From contig BCIA01000004.1 of the NCBI GenBank assembly GCA_001599815.1, forward strand, positions 3,560,082-3,624,081: a stretch of DNA of 64,000 nt, in the 5' to 3' direction. This document shows positions 23,181 to 33,678 of the stretch, one piece after another (positions within the stretch are counted from its first letter, which is position 1; each line of letters begins with the position of its first letter). The stretch comes from Furcasterigmium furcatum. Taxonomy: Eukaryota; Ascomycota; Sordariomycetes; Glomerellales; Plectosphaerellaceae. The notes under the pieces are model-generated. The model was given only the letters and a program-made list of their open reading frames with translations, did not search any database and was not told where the DNA came from. A program made the position numbers and the translations under genes.

Positions 23181-23330
23181 GTTTTTAATAGGCCTACGCC
23201 CTAGAACCTATAAATAGTAGGAACTAGGTAAAGGGTCACAAAGATAAAGCGTCACCTGAGGTCTCTCTTACTATTAAAGAAGAACTTCCTAGCTATATTC
23301 CTAAAATCTAACTAACTTATAACTATAGTC
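23181..23330. repeat. AT-rich patch, possible transposon relic altered by RIP
   Basis: A sharp change to A/T-rich sequence with many TA dinucleotides (CTATA, TAGCTA, TATAAC) inside GC-rich surroundings. This is the usual look of old repeats after repeat-induced point mutation. No terminal repeats or coding remnant can be identified, so the element type is unknown. Confidence 0.35.
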
Positions 23331-23930
23331 TCTTGTGTCCTACAAGGTCGCCCACATTTGTGCTAGCTTTCTGCCGGTATGAGTACGTGTTGGGAAATAA
23401 CTTGTATCTGATTCCGCAGGGCCTGCCTAGGTAACTTGTTAGTGACTAAAGAGTTTCGGGAGTAGATTGACAACACGATATGGGGTTACGGGCATTCAAG
23501 GTCATGGATCAAGTTGGGCCAGACTCCTCCTGGGCATGATGAGACATGATGGGAGTGGTCATGGTAGTTAGTAGCAGAAACCTACTTGAAGTTATGAGTC
23601 TATGAGCCTCCACTTACTATTGCCGCACAACCAGCATAGTGCTGCTGCAGTATCCCTGAATGCACTTAACTGCGTACCTGGTAATTTACTGCCTGTACCC
23701 GGTGCCCTGCAGCTGCAACGGCGGCGACGGACCGGCTGCCTCTCTTGGCTGCATGAGTCTGGAACTCAGCGACAAGAAACTGTTCAGGTGGCGCGAGTAA
23801 TGTTTTCTGAATTGCAAAACTTCTTTTTCGTCGCTACGCAGGCCTCGACTCGTCTGCAACGCCCGTTTCTTGCAAGACACCGCGTGCAATAACGACCGGT
23901 GCTTCAGCAAGAGGTGCTATTCTCCAGGTT

Positions 23931-24031
23931 CCATGCCCGCCATGCCCGCCAGGCCCGCCAAATATATAAAAACGTAATATATGACTACTATAGCCTGAAT
24001 AGACGTTTAAATATATATCTATAGAGATTCC
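23931..24031. repeat. GCCCGCC tandem run followed by AT-rich tract
   Basis: Three near-copies of (CAT/AG)GCCCGCC at about 23931-23959 pass abruptly into an A/T-rich stretch rich in TATATA (23960-24031). The boundary is unusually sharp and may mark an insertion or a relic. Confidence 0.4.
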
Positions 24032-24433
24032 TTAATGATGCATCTGGGGAATGGTACTGTTGGTCTCATGTCAAAAAACGACTATCCCGGGTTTTATTAC
24101 TCCGAGCATACCCACTCGGAAGTCAGCCGAACGGAGAATCCTCGGGGCCCCTCATGCCTCGTAACCTCGTACACGAGGATTCCCTGGCCGCCGGCTGATG
24201 TCACAGTGTCCACAGATCCCGATTCGGAGCTGCCCCTGTTGACAACTCCGCCGCCATCTGCCCCGGATTCCACTAGAGTCCTTCGTTAGTTATTACGTCC
24301 GAGTTTGCTGGGGTTGATTCAGCACCGTCGGATAATAAAAGACGAGGTCGAATGTGTCCCTCTTCTACTTCTCCTCTTGTTGCTTCTCTGACTTCACAAA
24401 TCCCCAGAGCCACAGCCCCGGCTTCAAGTAATC

Positions 24434-26004
24434 ATGTCGAACACCGCCACCGAGCTGGAGACGCTCCAGTCACTTCGCCCACCGAGTCCTTCACGAGGCA
24501 CTGCTAAAATCACCGGCGCGGGACTCGGTTCCCGTCGACTCGGGTCTTCCGAAGACGATGCCACAGCGCTCAACGACGCCAGCGAGGTTCGCGACCTGCC
24601 CAACCCTTCCACCTCCTCGTCGGCCCTCGAGAAATGGAACTTCCCCAAGTCCAACCTCTTTCGCATTACAGCTTGCTACTGGAGCCTGATGGTCACCGGA
24701 GCGAATGATGCCGCCTATGGTGTGAGTGATGTGAGGTCGTATTCCTTGTACAACGGCTAACTTTGGCGTCTAGGCATTGCTTCCATATGTATGATCCCCA
24801 GTAAGATTCAGCCCAAAGACGTCCAGTTGCTGACGCCGAGATTCAGCTCCAAGAATACTATGACCTGAGCTATGTCGTGGTGTCTCTCATCTTCTTGTCG
24901 CCCTTCGTCGGCTACATCCTCGCGGCCTCATTGAACAACTACCTGCACCTCACCTGCGGGCAGCGCGGCATCGGCCTCATCTGCGGCCTCGCGCACATCG
25001 CAGCATATGTGATCATTGCCCAGCACCCTCCCTACCCCGTCCTGGTGGTGGCGTATGTCATCGCTGGGTTCGGCAACGGCATCGGAGACGCCGCGTGGAA
25101 CGCCTGGGTCGGCAATCTGGCAAAGGCCAACGAGCTGCTGGGATTCCTCCATGCTTTCTACGGCGTGGGAGGCACCATCAGCCCTCTGATCGCGACGTCT
25201 ATGATCACCGAGCTTGGTCTTGCGTGGTATCACTTCTACTACGTGCTGGTAAGTCAAACCTTCTATGTCTCCTGCATAGAGACGAGGTACTAATCCTCGC
25301 CCCAGATGGGCATCTCCGTCGTCGAGCTGGTCCTCTGCACCTGGGCGTTCTGGACGAACACCGCCGTCACCTATCGCGAGAGCATCTCCCACACCGAAGG
25401 CGGCACCAAGGGCGCCCTCCGCAGCTCCCTCTTCACCGCCCCCTACGCTCGCGTGACCTGGGTCTGCTCTGCTTTCCTGCTGTGCTATGTCGGCTGCGAG
25501 GTGTCCCTCGGCGGCTGGCTCGTCCAGTTCATGATCCGGGTCCGCGACGCCGCTCCCTTCGATGCCGGCATGACATCCGTCGGCTTCTGGCTGGGCCTGA
25601 CCCTCGGCCGCGCCATCCTCGGATTCGTGACGCCCCACCTCGGCGTCAAGACGGCCGTGTGCGTCTATCTCCCCCTCACCATGGCCCTGCAGCTGGTCTT
25701 CTGGCTGGTCCCGCAGTTCTTCGTCTCTGCTGTCGCCGTCGCCCTGCAGGGCTTCTTCCTGGGACCGCTGTTCCCGGCCATCATCGTCGTGGCCACGAGG
25801 CTGCTTCCGAGGCATTTGCATGTCAGTACGATCGGGTTCGTCGCGGCCTTTGGCGGGAGCGGCGCGGCTGTCCTCCCGTTCGCGGTGGGCGCCATCGCGC
25901 AGGCAAAGGACGTCCAGGTCCTGCAGCCGATTGTCCTTGGGTTCCTTGCGGTGCTGCTCGCGCTGTGGCTTTGTCTCCCGAGACTTGGCAAGAAGAGAGA
26001 GTAA
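24434..26004 (+). CDS. MFS transporter (fucose-permease/Bsc6-like) with a 15-nt micro-exon
   Basis: Four exons: 24434-24721, 24774-24788 (15 nt, encoding ALLPY), 24847-25248 and 25306-26004, all phase 0; 467 residues. The micro-exon is needed to rebuild GANDAAYG-ALLPY-LQEYYDLSY, the conserved end of the first membrane segment in this MFS group. Later motifs are GFGNGIGDAAWNAWVGNL, LLGFLHAFYGVGGTISPLIA, FWLGLTLGRAILGFVTP and GFFLGPLFPAIIVVATRLLP. About 80 N-terminal residues are hydrophilic and serine-rich. Twelve membrane segments are expected. The substrate of the fungal group is not established. Introns have clear branch sites (GGCTAAC, TGCTGAC, TACTAAT). Confidence 0.9.
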
Positions 26005-27103
26005 GGGCGTCGATGGAGGGAATACCGGGCGAGAGCTGGCTCCCTCTCGGCCGAACAAGAGACGTTTGATAGACAGCCGCCCTCGTGGCTTGACGACGGC
26101 CGCATGTCGTCAAACATGGCGTTATGACACGTCTCTGCCACACTCAGCAGCGCGACGTTGTGGTCACTTGATGCAGGACTCAGGCCATTTGCAGACGCCA
26201 TCAAGCAGCAACACTGGCTGAGGAATGATACAGATAGACATTCTACCGCAATACCAGCTCTAAGCGAGCATCTGCCACAAACCACGTCGACATCCCCCCT
26301 GCTTTCCCCCACGCCGACGTTGGTCACGCCTCTCACGGTGGCATCCGCAGTTCTCGGACGTCGCCGAGTCAAGCTCAGCTCACCGGCGCCACGAACGTCC
26401 CCCAACCCGGGGTCTATCGGGCCTGGACGCACGGGATCCAATAAGGGCCCGGAGCCGGAGGTCGGGGATGGATGACGCCATACGCCCCCTCGACCGAACC
26501 GGCAATTGTCCTAGCACGCCATCGCGCCGTCTCCCCAGACCCCATGCTAGCCCTAGTTTTCTTCGAGTAACTCTTTGGATGCCATCCGTAAGGCAAATGT
26601 GTCGCAGAGAGCCCTGGGAGCCTCTGGAGCCAGTGGAATCTCTCGAGTTTTCGCAAGGGGGCCCGGTGATCTTCTCTCGACCCCCACACTCAAGCTCCTC
26701 TTCTGTCAACGGGATTTGAGCTATTTCCGCGGTTCTGCGCCGGGCCCCTCCTTTACCTCCTTCACCGCAAGAGCGCAGGGTTCATCACTGGCTGCAGGAG
26801 TCATTGTCCCGTCTTCGGGGGGCGCTACTGCTGGTTGATGCACGATATCCGCAGGCGGCGGGCGGCCGGGCTAGCACGACATCGATGCTACCACAGGATC
26901 AGATCCTGCTGTGTGTCTGTCTCTGCCAAGTGCCGTACCCTTATTAAAAGTGTGGCCCATTCCTCGCAGATCCCCCGTGGTGCATTCCTGTCTGCCCCGA
27001 CTCTCCCAACCTCCCTGCTCGCCCAGGAATCGTGTTTGAGACACGCCTCAAGACCAACACAGACAGACTCGCTCTGAGCACCCAGGAGTGTCGGCTGCCG
27101 GTG
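26005..27103. promoter_or_regulatory. Intergenic region upstream of amino-acid permease
   Basis: 1.1 kb between two forward genes. Only short, arginine/serine-rich frames are seen. No repeat or RNA gene recognised; likely the promoter and leader of the permease at 27104. Confidence 0.4.
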
Positions 27104-28818
27104 ATGGCTCACAACGACTACAAGTCGGGGGACCCCGGATACGACTATCCCACCCCCATCCCCGCGTCCGATGGACCGCTCGAGGCCGGCCAGGCGCAGA
27201 CCAAGGACAATGATTCCTCCGACGACTTCGCCGCCATCGACCCCAAGTCGGGCGTCAAGCGCGGCCTCAAGACGCGCCACCTCAGCATGATGGCCCTCGC
27301 CGGCATCATCGGCCCCGGCCTGCTCATCGGCTCCGGTGGCGCCCTCGCCAACGGCGGCCCTGCCTCGCTCCTCATCGGTTTCGGTGTCATCGGTATCGTC
27401 GCGTTCAGCATCATGCAGAGTCTCGGTGAGATGACCACGCTGTACCCCTCCGGCGGCGCCTTCACGGCCCTCGGCGACCGCTTCGTCGACAAGGCCTTTG
27501 GCGTCGCGCTGGGCTGGAACTACTACATCATCTGGTTCTGCGTCCTGGCCAACGAGTACAACGCCCTGGCGAGCATCTTCGTCTTCTGGAGCGACAAGGT
27601 GCCGCTCTGGGGATATTTCCTGATCTTCTGGGTGAGTTTGAGCCGAGGACGTGTGAGATCGAACACAGTACTAAAACCGGGATTCAGTTTGCCTTTACGG
27701 CCTTCCAGCTCCTCGGCGTCGAGTCTTTCGGCGAGTCAGAGTTTTGGCTCGCCCTGATGAAGCTCGTTGGTCTCGTCGCCTACTTCTTCTTCTCCATCAT
27801 CTACGTCTCCGGCGGCGTTGACGGCGCCCCAGCCATCGGATTCACTTACTGGCACGACCCAGGGCCTTTCAACGGGAATGGATTCAGAGGCGTGGCCACT
27901 GTCTTCGTCTTCTGCTCGACCTTCTACGCCGGCGTCGAGTCCGTCGCCGTCGCAGCGACCGAGACCAAGAACCCGCGCGTCGCGGTGCCGCTCGCCATCC
28001 GCCAGGTCTTCTGGCGCATCATCTTCATCTACATGGGCTCGGCGTTCTTCTTCGGCCTCACCTGCCCTGCCAACTCCCCCATGCTCGTCGGTGCCGACGC
28101 AAAGGCCCTCCAGAGCCCCATGACCGTCGCCATTCAGAACGCCGGCTGGCAGGGAGGCGTCCACCTCATCAACGCCTTCATCTGCATCACCTGCCTGAGC
28201 GCCTGCAACGCCTCCATCTACATCGGCTCCCGCACCCTCCTCTACATGGGCCAGGACGGCAAGGCCCCGCGCTTCCTCGGCTGGACCGACCGCCGCGGCG
28301 TGCCCATCCCCGCCATCCTCTTCACCAACCTCTGCGGCGCCCTGTCCATGATGAACAACAGCACCGGCGCCGGCCGCGCGTACGGCTACATCGTCAACCT
28401 GAGCGGCGTGAGCACCTTCATCGTCTGGGCCTCCATCTCCTTCATCCACATCCGCTTCCGCCGCGCCATGACCGTCCAGGGCATGAGCCCCGACGAGCTC
28501 CCCTTCAAGTCCATGCTCTACCCGTGGAACGCCTACTTCGGCCTCGGCGCCAACGTCTTCCTCGCCTTCGTCCAGGGCTGGACCACCCTGGTCCCCTTCA
28601 ACGCGGGCAACTTCGTCGCCGCCTACATCCTGCTGCCGCTGTTCCCCCTCATCTACTTCGGCTTTAAGTTCTGGAACAAGACCAAGTTCGTCAGGTCTCA
28701 CGAGGCCGATCTGTACAAGGGACGGAGGAGGGACGTTGACGAGGCGAGGGAGGTCGAAACGGGAGAACTCGACAACAAGGCTCTGCCGTTCTGGAAGCGC
28801 CTTTGGAAGAACTTCTAA
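27104..28818 (+). CDS. Amino-acid permease (GAP1-like, AAP family)
   Basis: Two exons, 27104-27631 and 27688-28818 (56-nt intron, phase 0 after FLIFW), 552 residues. The hydrophilic N-terminus (about 60 residues) leads into RHLSMMALAGIIGPGLLIGS, the conserved first segment with its glycine-rich substrate loop. Further signatures are GEMTTLYPSGGAFTALGDRF, ALGWNYYIIWFCVLANEYNA, FCSTFYAGVESVAVAATETK, SRTLLYMGQDGKAPRFLGW and a cytoplasmic tail ending WKRLWKNF. Twelve membrane segments are expected. By family it is a plasma-membrane proton/amino-acid symporter. It differs clearly from the YAT-type permease at the left edge (GSGGALANGG against GTSLFLGTAQ), so the two are not recent duplicates. Confidence 0.94.
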
Positions 28819-28963
28819 GCGGCGCGGCAGCCTTGGATACTCGCTGGTATTAATATGTGGTGCAGCTCAAATCTCAATCGTAACATTTTCACACTGCAAT
28901 AGTAATAACCGCAGAATTCAGTCCTTCTGACACGACTGGCTTCATCTTTTGCCTTCTTCATCC

Positions 28964-30586
28964 TCAGACCTCGTATCGGTCAGTCTCGTCCTTCACCGGC
29001 CTGTAGACGAAGTAGTCAAACTTTGCCGGCGCAGCCAGCCCGTTCAGATCCGAGCACGCCATGCCGACAAAGGCGCCCGTGAAGCTCCCATGGGCCTGAT
29101 GCCCTCCGCACTCGTCCGAGAGGATCGACGCCTCGTACGCGGGCCCAACGGCGCTGAGCTCCTGCCCCTCGAGCGCGTAGTAGAACTGCAGGCTGTCGCC
29201 GCGGATCTTCAGCGCCAGCCTGACCTTGCCGGCGTCGGGGAGGGGCACGGGCTCGGGGAAGGGCGTCTCGAGCTGCCCCTCGGGGTACGACATCTCGGAG
29301 CTCTGGAGCAGGAGCTCGCGCTTGCCGTCGGCGTGGGCCGTCACCGTCAGGTAGAAGAAGTTGTAGCGGCAGTAGTACGCCGTCAGGCCGGCGTACTGCC
29401 GCTCGTCCTCGGGGGAGAAGTCGACCACGGTCTCCGCGTCGTAGGAGAAGTGCGTTTGCCGCCGCGCGACGAGGGCCTGCTCAAACCAGGAGCCGACGGA
29501 CTCGCGCCCGTACAGCGTCAGGGCGCCGTCATCGCCGAGGGAGAAGATGCGCTCCGGCTCGGGGGTGCGGAGCCACTGGAAGTCCTTGTGCAGGCCGTCC
29601 TTGGCGCTGAAGGTGTACCGCTGCTCGGCCCAGTAGGAGGCGTCGTCGAACGTGCCGGGGACCTCGACGTGGAGGGACGGGACGGGGCCGTTCTTGACGT
29701 AGAGCCAGTCGTCGTCGCCCCAGTAGGCCTCTTGGAGGCTCGTCTCGCGGCCGAGGATGCAGCGGCGCTTCTGGGTGATGGGGCGACCGCACAGATGGAC
29801 CATGTACACCTTGCCCTCGGGGGTCTCGACGATGTCGCCGTGGCCGGAGCGCTGGAGCGCGGCGAAGGGAGCGTCCTTGGACGTGATGACATACTTCTGA
29901 GGGTGGTCCTCATAGGGTCCCCAGATGTTCCGAGACCGAGCCAGCGTGCATGCGTGATCGTAAGCGGTGCCTCCCTCGGCCGTCAGGAGGTAGTACCAGC
30001 CGTTGCGCTTGTATTGGTGAGGCGCCTCGGTGAGAGCAAGGTCCGTCCCCAGGTAGACGTTCTTCCTCGGCCCTACAAGCTTCCCGGCGTTGGGGTCAAA
30101 CTCCTGAAGCATGATGCCGGCGAAAGCCCTGGGCCGGCGACGATGGTCCCAGATCATGTTGACGAACCACTTCTTCCCGTCGTCATCATGAAACAGTGAA
30201 GGGTCGAAGCCCGAGGAGTTGGCGTAGACCGGGTCCGACCAGGGTCCTTCGATAGAGGGGGCGTTGACGATGTAATTGTGCGTGTCCTTGAACGAGCCGT
30301 CCTTGCGCTTCACATCGGTGTAGACCAGCCAGAACTTCTCTCCGTCGTGCGTCAGACAGGGAGCCCAGACGCCGCAGCTGTCGGGGTCGCCTCGCATGTC
30401 CAGCTGGGTCTTCCGGGTCAGAGGCCGACAGACGAGGTCCCAGTTGGCCAGGTCTTTGGAGTGATGGATCTGGACGCCGGGGAACCACTCGAAAGTAGAG
30501 GTCGCGATGTAGTAGTCCTCTCCCACCCTCAGGATCGAGGGGTCGGGGTTGAACCCTGGGAGGATGGGGTTGCGCAGTTGAGGCAT
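28964..30586 (-). CDS. Glycoside hydrolase family 43 (beta-xylosidase / arabinofuranosidase type), intracellular
   Basis: A single-exon reverse gene of 540 residues, the usual length for two-domain GH43 beta-xylosidases. The catalytic residues are visible: general base Asp15 in GFNPDPSILR, Asp128 in SSGFDPSLFHDDDG (pKa modulator) and general acid Glu187 in LALTEAPH. The five-bladed propeller runs to about residue 310. The C-terminal beta-sandwich follows, with WLRTPEPERIF and QALVARRQTHFSYDAET typical of GH43 xylosidases. There is no signal peptide, so it should act on short xylo- or arabino-oligosaccharides inside the cell. The MFS gene downstream (30975-33065) is on the same strand, and an import/hydrolysis link is possible but unproven. 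A 416-codon open frame lies antisense and is discounted. Confidence 0.95.
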   Translation of the reverse strand: MPQLRNPILPGFNPDPSILRVGEDYYIATSTFEWFPGVQIHHSKDLANWDLVCRPLTRKTQLDMRGDPDSCGVWAPCLTHDGEKFWLVYTDVKRKDGSFKDTHNYIVNAPSIEGPWSDPVYANSSGFDPSLFHDDDGKKWFVNMIWDHRRRPRAFAGIMLQEFDPNAGKLVGPRKNVYLGTDLALTEAPHQYKRNGWYYLLTAEGGTAYDHACTLARSRNIWGPYEDHPQKYVITSKDAPFAALQRSGHGDIVETPEGKVYMVHLCGRPITQKRRCILGRETSLQEAYWGDDDWLYVKNGPVPSLHVEVPGTFDDASYWAEQRYTFSAKDGLHKDFQWLRTPEPERIFSLGDDGALTLYGRESVGSWFEQALVARRQTHFSYDAETVVDFSPEDERQYAGLTAYYCRYNFFYLTVTAHADGKRELLLQSSEMSYPEGQLETPFPEPVPLPDAGKVRLALKIRGDSLQFYYALEGQELSAVGPAYEASILSDECGGHQAHGSFTGAFVGMACSDLNGLAAPAKFDYFVYRPVKDETDRYEV

Positions 30587-30974
30587 GGTGATGCTTGACT
30601 GATCCGAGGCTCAAGTACAGCTCAGAGACGAGAACGAGACTTGCCTATCAGTGTTCCGTCTGCGCAGTGGGATGAAGAGGCTTAAAAGCCAGGATGGGGG
30701 ACCTCATCGGATTTAGAGCCGATGCAGTGGTTTCTTCCAAGATCTGGCGATATCCAGGGTTCCCCGCGCGCCAGGGATCTCCACCTCCTATTTAGCCGGA
30801 ACTTTTAGCATCTTGGGCCCCCATAAACCCGCTGGATCTGGACGCCTTTCGGAATTGCCTCTTTCAGTGCCCGTGGCCATGGACTGCTTTTCGAATCTTG
30901 GTGATATTGACACGGTCTAAATACGAGGGGAAGACAAAGCCATCCATGGAGAACATTCAGCGCCCGTGATCCCA
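30587..30974. promoter_or_regulatory. GH43 promoter region
   Basis: 388 bp between the start of the GH43 gene and the stop of the MFS gene, both reverse. It should hold the GH43 promoter and the MFS 3' end. A CTTAAAAGCC stretch near 30682 could serve as a weak TATA element. Nothing else seen. Confidence 0.35.
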
Positions 30975-33065
30975 TTAGGCCAGTCCAGTCTTTGCAAAGA
31001 AGTCCCTCTTCTGGATGCCGATACGGAATGACTTGCCCTTAAAGTAGAATAGCAAAGTCGAGCCGTAAATAACAACATTGATGCCAGCAACTATCCATGA
31101 TTAGTAGCTGCGATACTTTGCGGACAGAAAGGTATACTCACTGACGAAGTAAACGGTCATCATGCCGTTCAGGTCAACCCAGTCATTGATGAACCACGAC
31201 CACGCCCACGCGATGAATGACTTGATCACCGAGACAGTAATCATGAGCTCGCCCGCCAGTTCTCGGTGGCAATCGAGCGCGTACGTCATGGACAGGTTGC
31301 AGCCCATCTGAGCGCCGATGCTGAGTACGCCGAAGCCGAAGATGGGGCCGATCCAGTGCGTCTTGTAGTGATAGCAGGGCCCGGCAATTGCGACGCCGAC
31401 AAAGGTGAGGATCGTCGCAAGAAGAGCAATGGGAAGACGCATTTCGGGCTCGCGAATACCGTGATTCTTGCGCGTGTAGTACAGGGCGATCTGGTCTGCC
31501 AACCGCCCGCAGAGATAGGTGCCGATCAGACTGAGATGTTGTGAGTGGGGGACAGTGAGCAGTAGGGGTCCATGAATGATTGAAAACCTACCTGCCGACG
31601 AAAGGAGCCAAGAATATCAGGCCCTGGGCGCCCGAGTTGAAGCTGTAAGGTCTATCATAGGACGTTAGTGACTCGGATCCCAAAATGGAGGAAGAGGACC
31701 TACGGAGGAGCGAATAGCTGTGCGATTGTGAGTGCAAGCACCACATTCCAGGCTAAGAACCGTCAGATTGGATGTAAAACTCCAGGGGAGAAGAACCTGG
31801 ACTTACTAAGTGACATGCCGTAGACTAGAGAAGCCCAGAGAACAGTAGGGTATGTGCATAACACGAAAGGCCTGAGGAAGGCCTTGCGATACGACACGTG
31901 GGGATTGACGGCATCCTTGCTCCAGAACTTCAAGGACTGCAAGTAAGTCTTTTCCGCCACTTGAACCTCAGTGACACCATTGCTGGCTTGCGGTGACAGG
32001 GGCGCTTGGGTCTTCTCTCCTCCATCTTGTGTATGGCTCTGGGTTGAAGCGGACACTTCCTTGGAGGGAGCGGCAGCATCCAGTGTGATGACCGGGCGTT
32101 CCCCATAGTAGACAGTTTCGGGCATGAAGAAGAGAATGGTGATGAAGTTGACAAAGATTCCAAAGGAGAGGATGAAAAAGGCCCTAGGATAGTTTGTTGA
32201 TCAGCCTGGGTACTCTTCAATGAGTACTGCTGCTTACCAGTCCATGCCCAAGTACTGAATCACGTAGGCAGACAGAATTGGACCAAGCTCATTGCCTCCG
32301 AGAAGGGAAAGACCATAAATAGAAATCTTCTCTCCTCTGTCATGCAAGAAGAATATGTCCGTGATGGTGGAGGGGATCAGGGCTTCGACTGGGCCGGAGA
32401 GGAGGCCAACAAAAGCTCGGCCAACGAAGAATGAAGGAAACGTCGTTCGGGAAGCACTAGGGTTGAATTGTCAGTGATAGTGCTCATGATATGGACCATA
32501 TTTCGATTGCGACTTACATGCCACACCAGACACAGCCGAGACCCATGGCCAGCGTCGACAGGAGGAAGACAGGGCGGCGACCAATCTTAACGGAAAGGGG
32601 CTGGCGGAGTGTTAGCGGGACATTGAATTGATTCCACTGAGACTGAAGAAAATACCATCATAAAGGCAGTTGCAACGCCCGAGGCCACAATGCAGATGCC
32701 AGCAGACCAGGCGAGGTGGCTGATCGGGATGCCGAAGAATGCTGCCTGCTGGACCATGCCGCCCGACATGATGGGACCGATGATGCTTCCGAGGAAGCTG
32801 TAGCCCAGGCCGTTGATGTAAATCTGTCTCTGCATCAGCAGGAAGTCGGCGAGATGCGGGCAAGGCGAGTCAAGCATACCATCCATTTCTTCCACACCGG
32901 CCACCTCAGCGGATCATTGGGATCCAGCAGAGATGGCTGTGGCACCAGAAGGATATGGCCGTCGCCTTTCTGGGCATGCTGCAGATGGCTGAAGGCACCG
33001 GTATTATTCTCATCAATGAGAATCTCCGTCCCCGGTGCAGCCTCGTAGATGCTGGGTCGCGACAT
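30975..33065 (-). CDS. MFS transporter, DHA1-like, nine exons
   Basis: Nine reverse exons (32880-33065, 32656-32829, 32518-32600, 32238-32456, 31807-32183, 31704-31752, 31592-31651, 31142-31530, 30975-31090) with introns of 50-61 nt; phases close exactly to 550 residues. The N-terminal LLVPQPSLLDPNDPLRWPVW is typical of drug:H+ antiporter-1 type carriers. Next come GPIMSGGMVQQ, SVKIGRRPVFLLST (the loop 2-3 signature), FVGRAFVGLLSGPVEALIPS, a long serine-rich central loop with MPETVYYGERP, and the C-terminal half with GFGVLSIGAQMGCNLSMTYALDC. No PTS or signal peptide. The substrate (drug, polyamine or metabolite) is unknown. It is divergent from the Baeyer-Villiger-type gene at 33679, with which it may share a promoter; product export or substrate import would fit. 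Eight introns is unusually many for this window. Confidence 0.9.
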
Positions 33066-33678
33066 GATGCAGATGGTGTGAATGCGCAGCGAAAGGTCGA
33101 ACAAAAGATCGATGGATGACTCTCAGCCCAACTCATCAGGTGGGTACAGAAACGTTCATCCTCGAGTTATATGGCCAACTACTATCTGTGGTCTGGCACA
33201 TGGAGCTGGAGAGGTTGCATTGGCATAACCTGTCATCCCCAGGATATCTTGTCACAGGGCGAGGCCCATCGCTCGGCGGCAAATGCTCCTGTGCTTCATC
33301 CGCCGAGATAACGCCTCTTACCTAATAGGCCGATCGACGAGGAACTTTAGCTCAATCGCGCGGCCCGCGACTCAGTATCATCGCCGCTATCACCACTAAT
33401 TGCAGGCTAGACTCAGGGTGTCTTTGCCGACACAGGGGCCACTGACGGCGGCACGCACCCCCAGGAGCAAACATCCGACTTCCATACTGGGAGACCAGTT
33501 GTGGGCAAATCAGTTCGGATGGGGAATAATTGGCCGTGAGATGGACTTGGTGATAAGATCTCGGAAAGTGCTTGGGTGTCTAAGTACATTTCGTTGTCAG
33601 TCACAGTCGACACATCCAGACATTGAAGGATATCGCATAGTTTCGCAAGCATATTGAGTGCGCATCACCATCACCATC
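33066..33678. promoter_or_regulatory. Shared promoter region, MFS carrier / Baeyer-Villiger monooxygenase
   Basis: 613 bp between divergent start codons. It includes CGG/CCG triplets near 33270-33370 (for example TCCGCCGAG and GCGCGGCCCGCG). No coding gene. Shared regulation is an inference from the arrangement. Confidence 0.5.

Larger units (their letters stand above)
22073..24433. other. Gene-poor region, 2.4 kb
   Basis: The longest stretch without a supported gene. The first part carries the promoter of the small reverse gene. The middle and end hold AT-rich patches (23181-23330, 23960-24031) amid otherwise mixed sequence, as seen for mutated transposon remnants in fungi. The last about 400 bp lead into the MFS gene at 24434. 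Frames of up to 147 codons have no recognisable features. Confidence 0.5.

Noticed and set aside
24928..26069. Long open frames on both strands over the MFS gene (376 codons reverse, 324 forward)
   Set aside because: Shadows of the spliced MFS gene in other frames; Arg/Pro-rich and without membrane segments.
27736..28701. Reverse open frame of 321 codons
   Set aside because: Antisense to exon 2 of the amino-acid permease and made mostly of Gly, Asp, Glu, Ala and Val; no family features.
28949..30199. Forward open frame of 416 codons
   Set aside because: It is antisense to the GH43 gene, whose catalytic motifs are unmistakable. Long antisense frames are common in GC-rich codon-biased genes.
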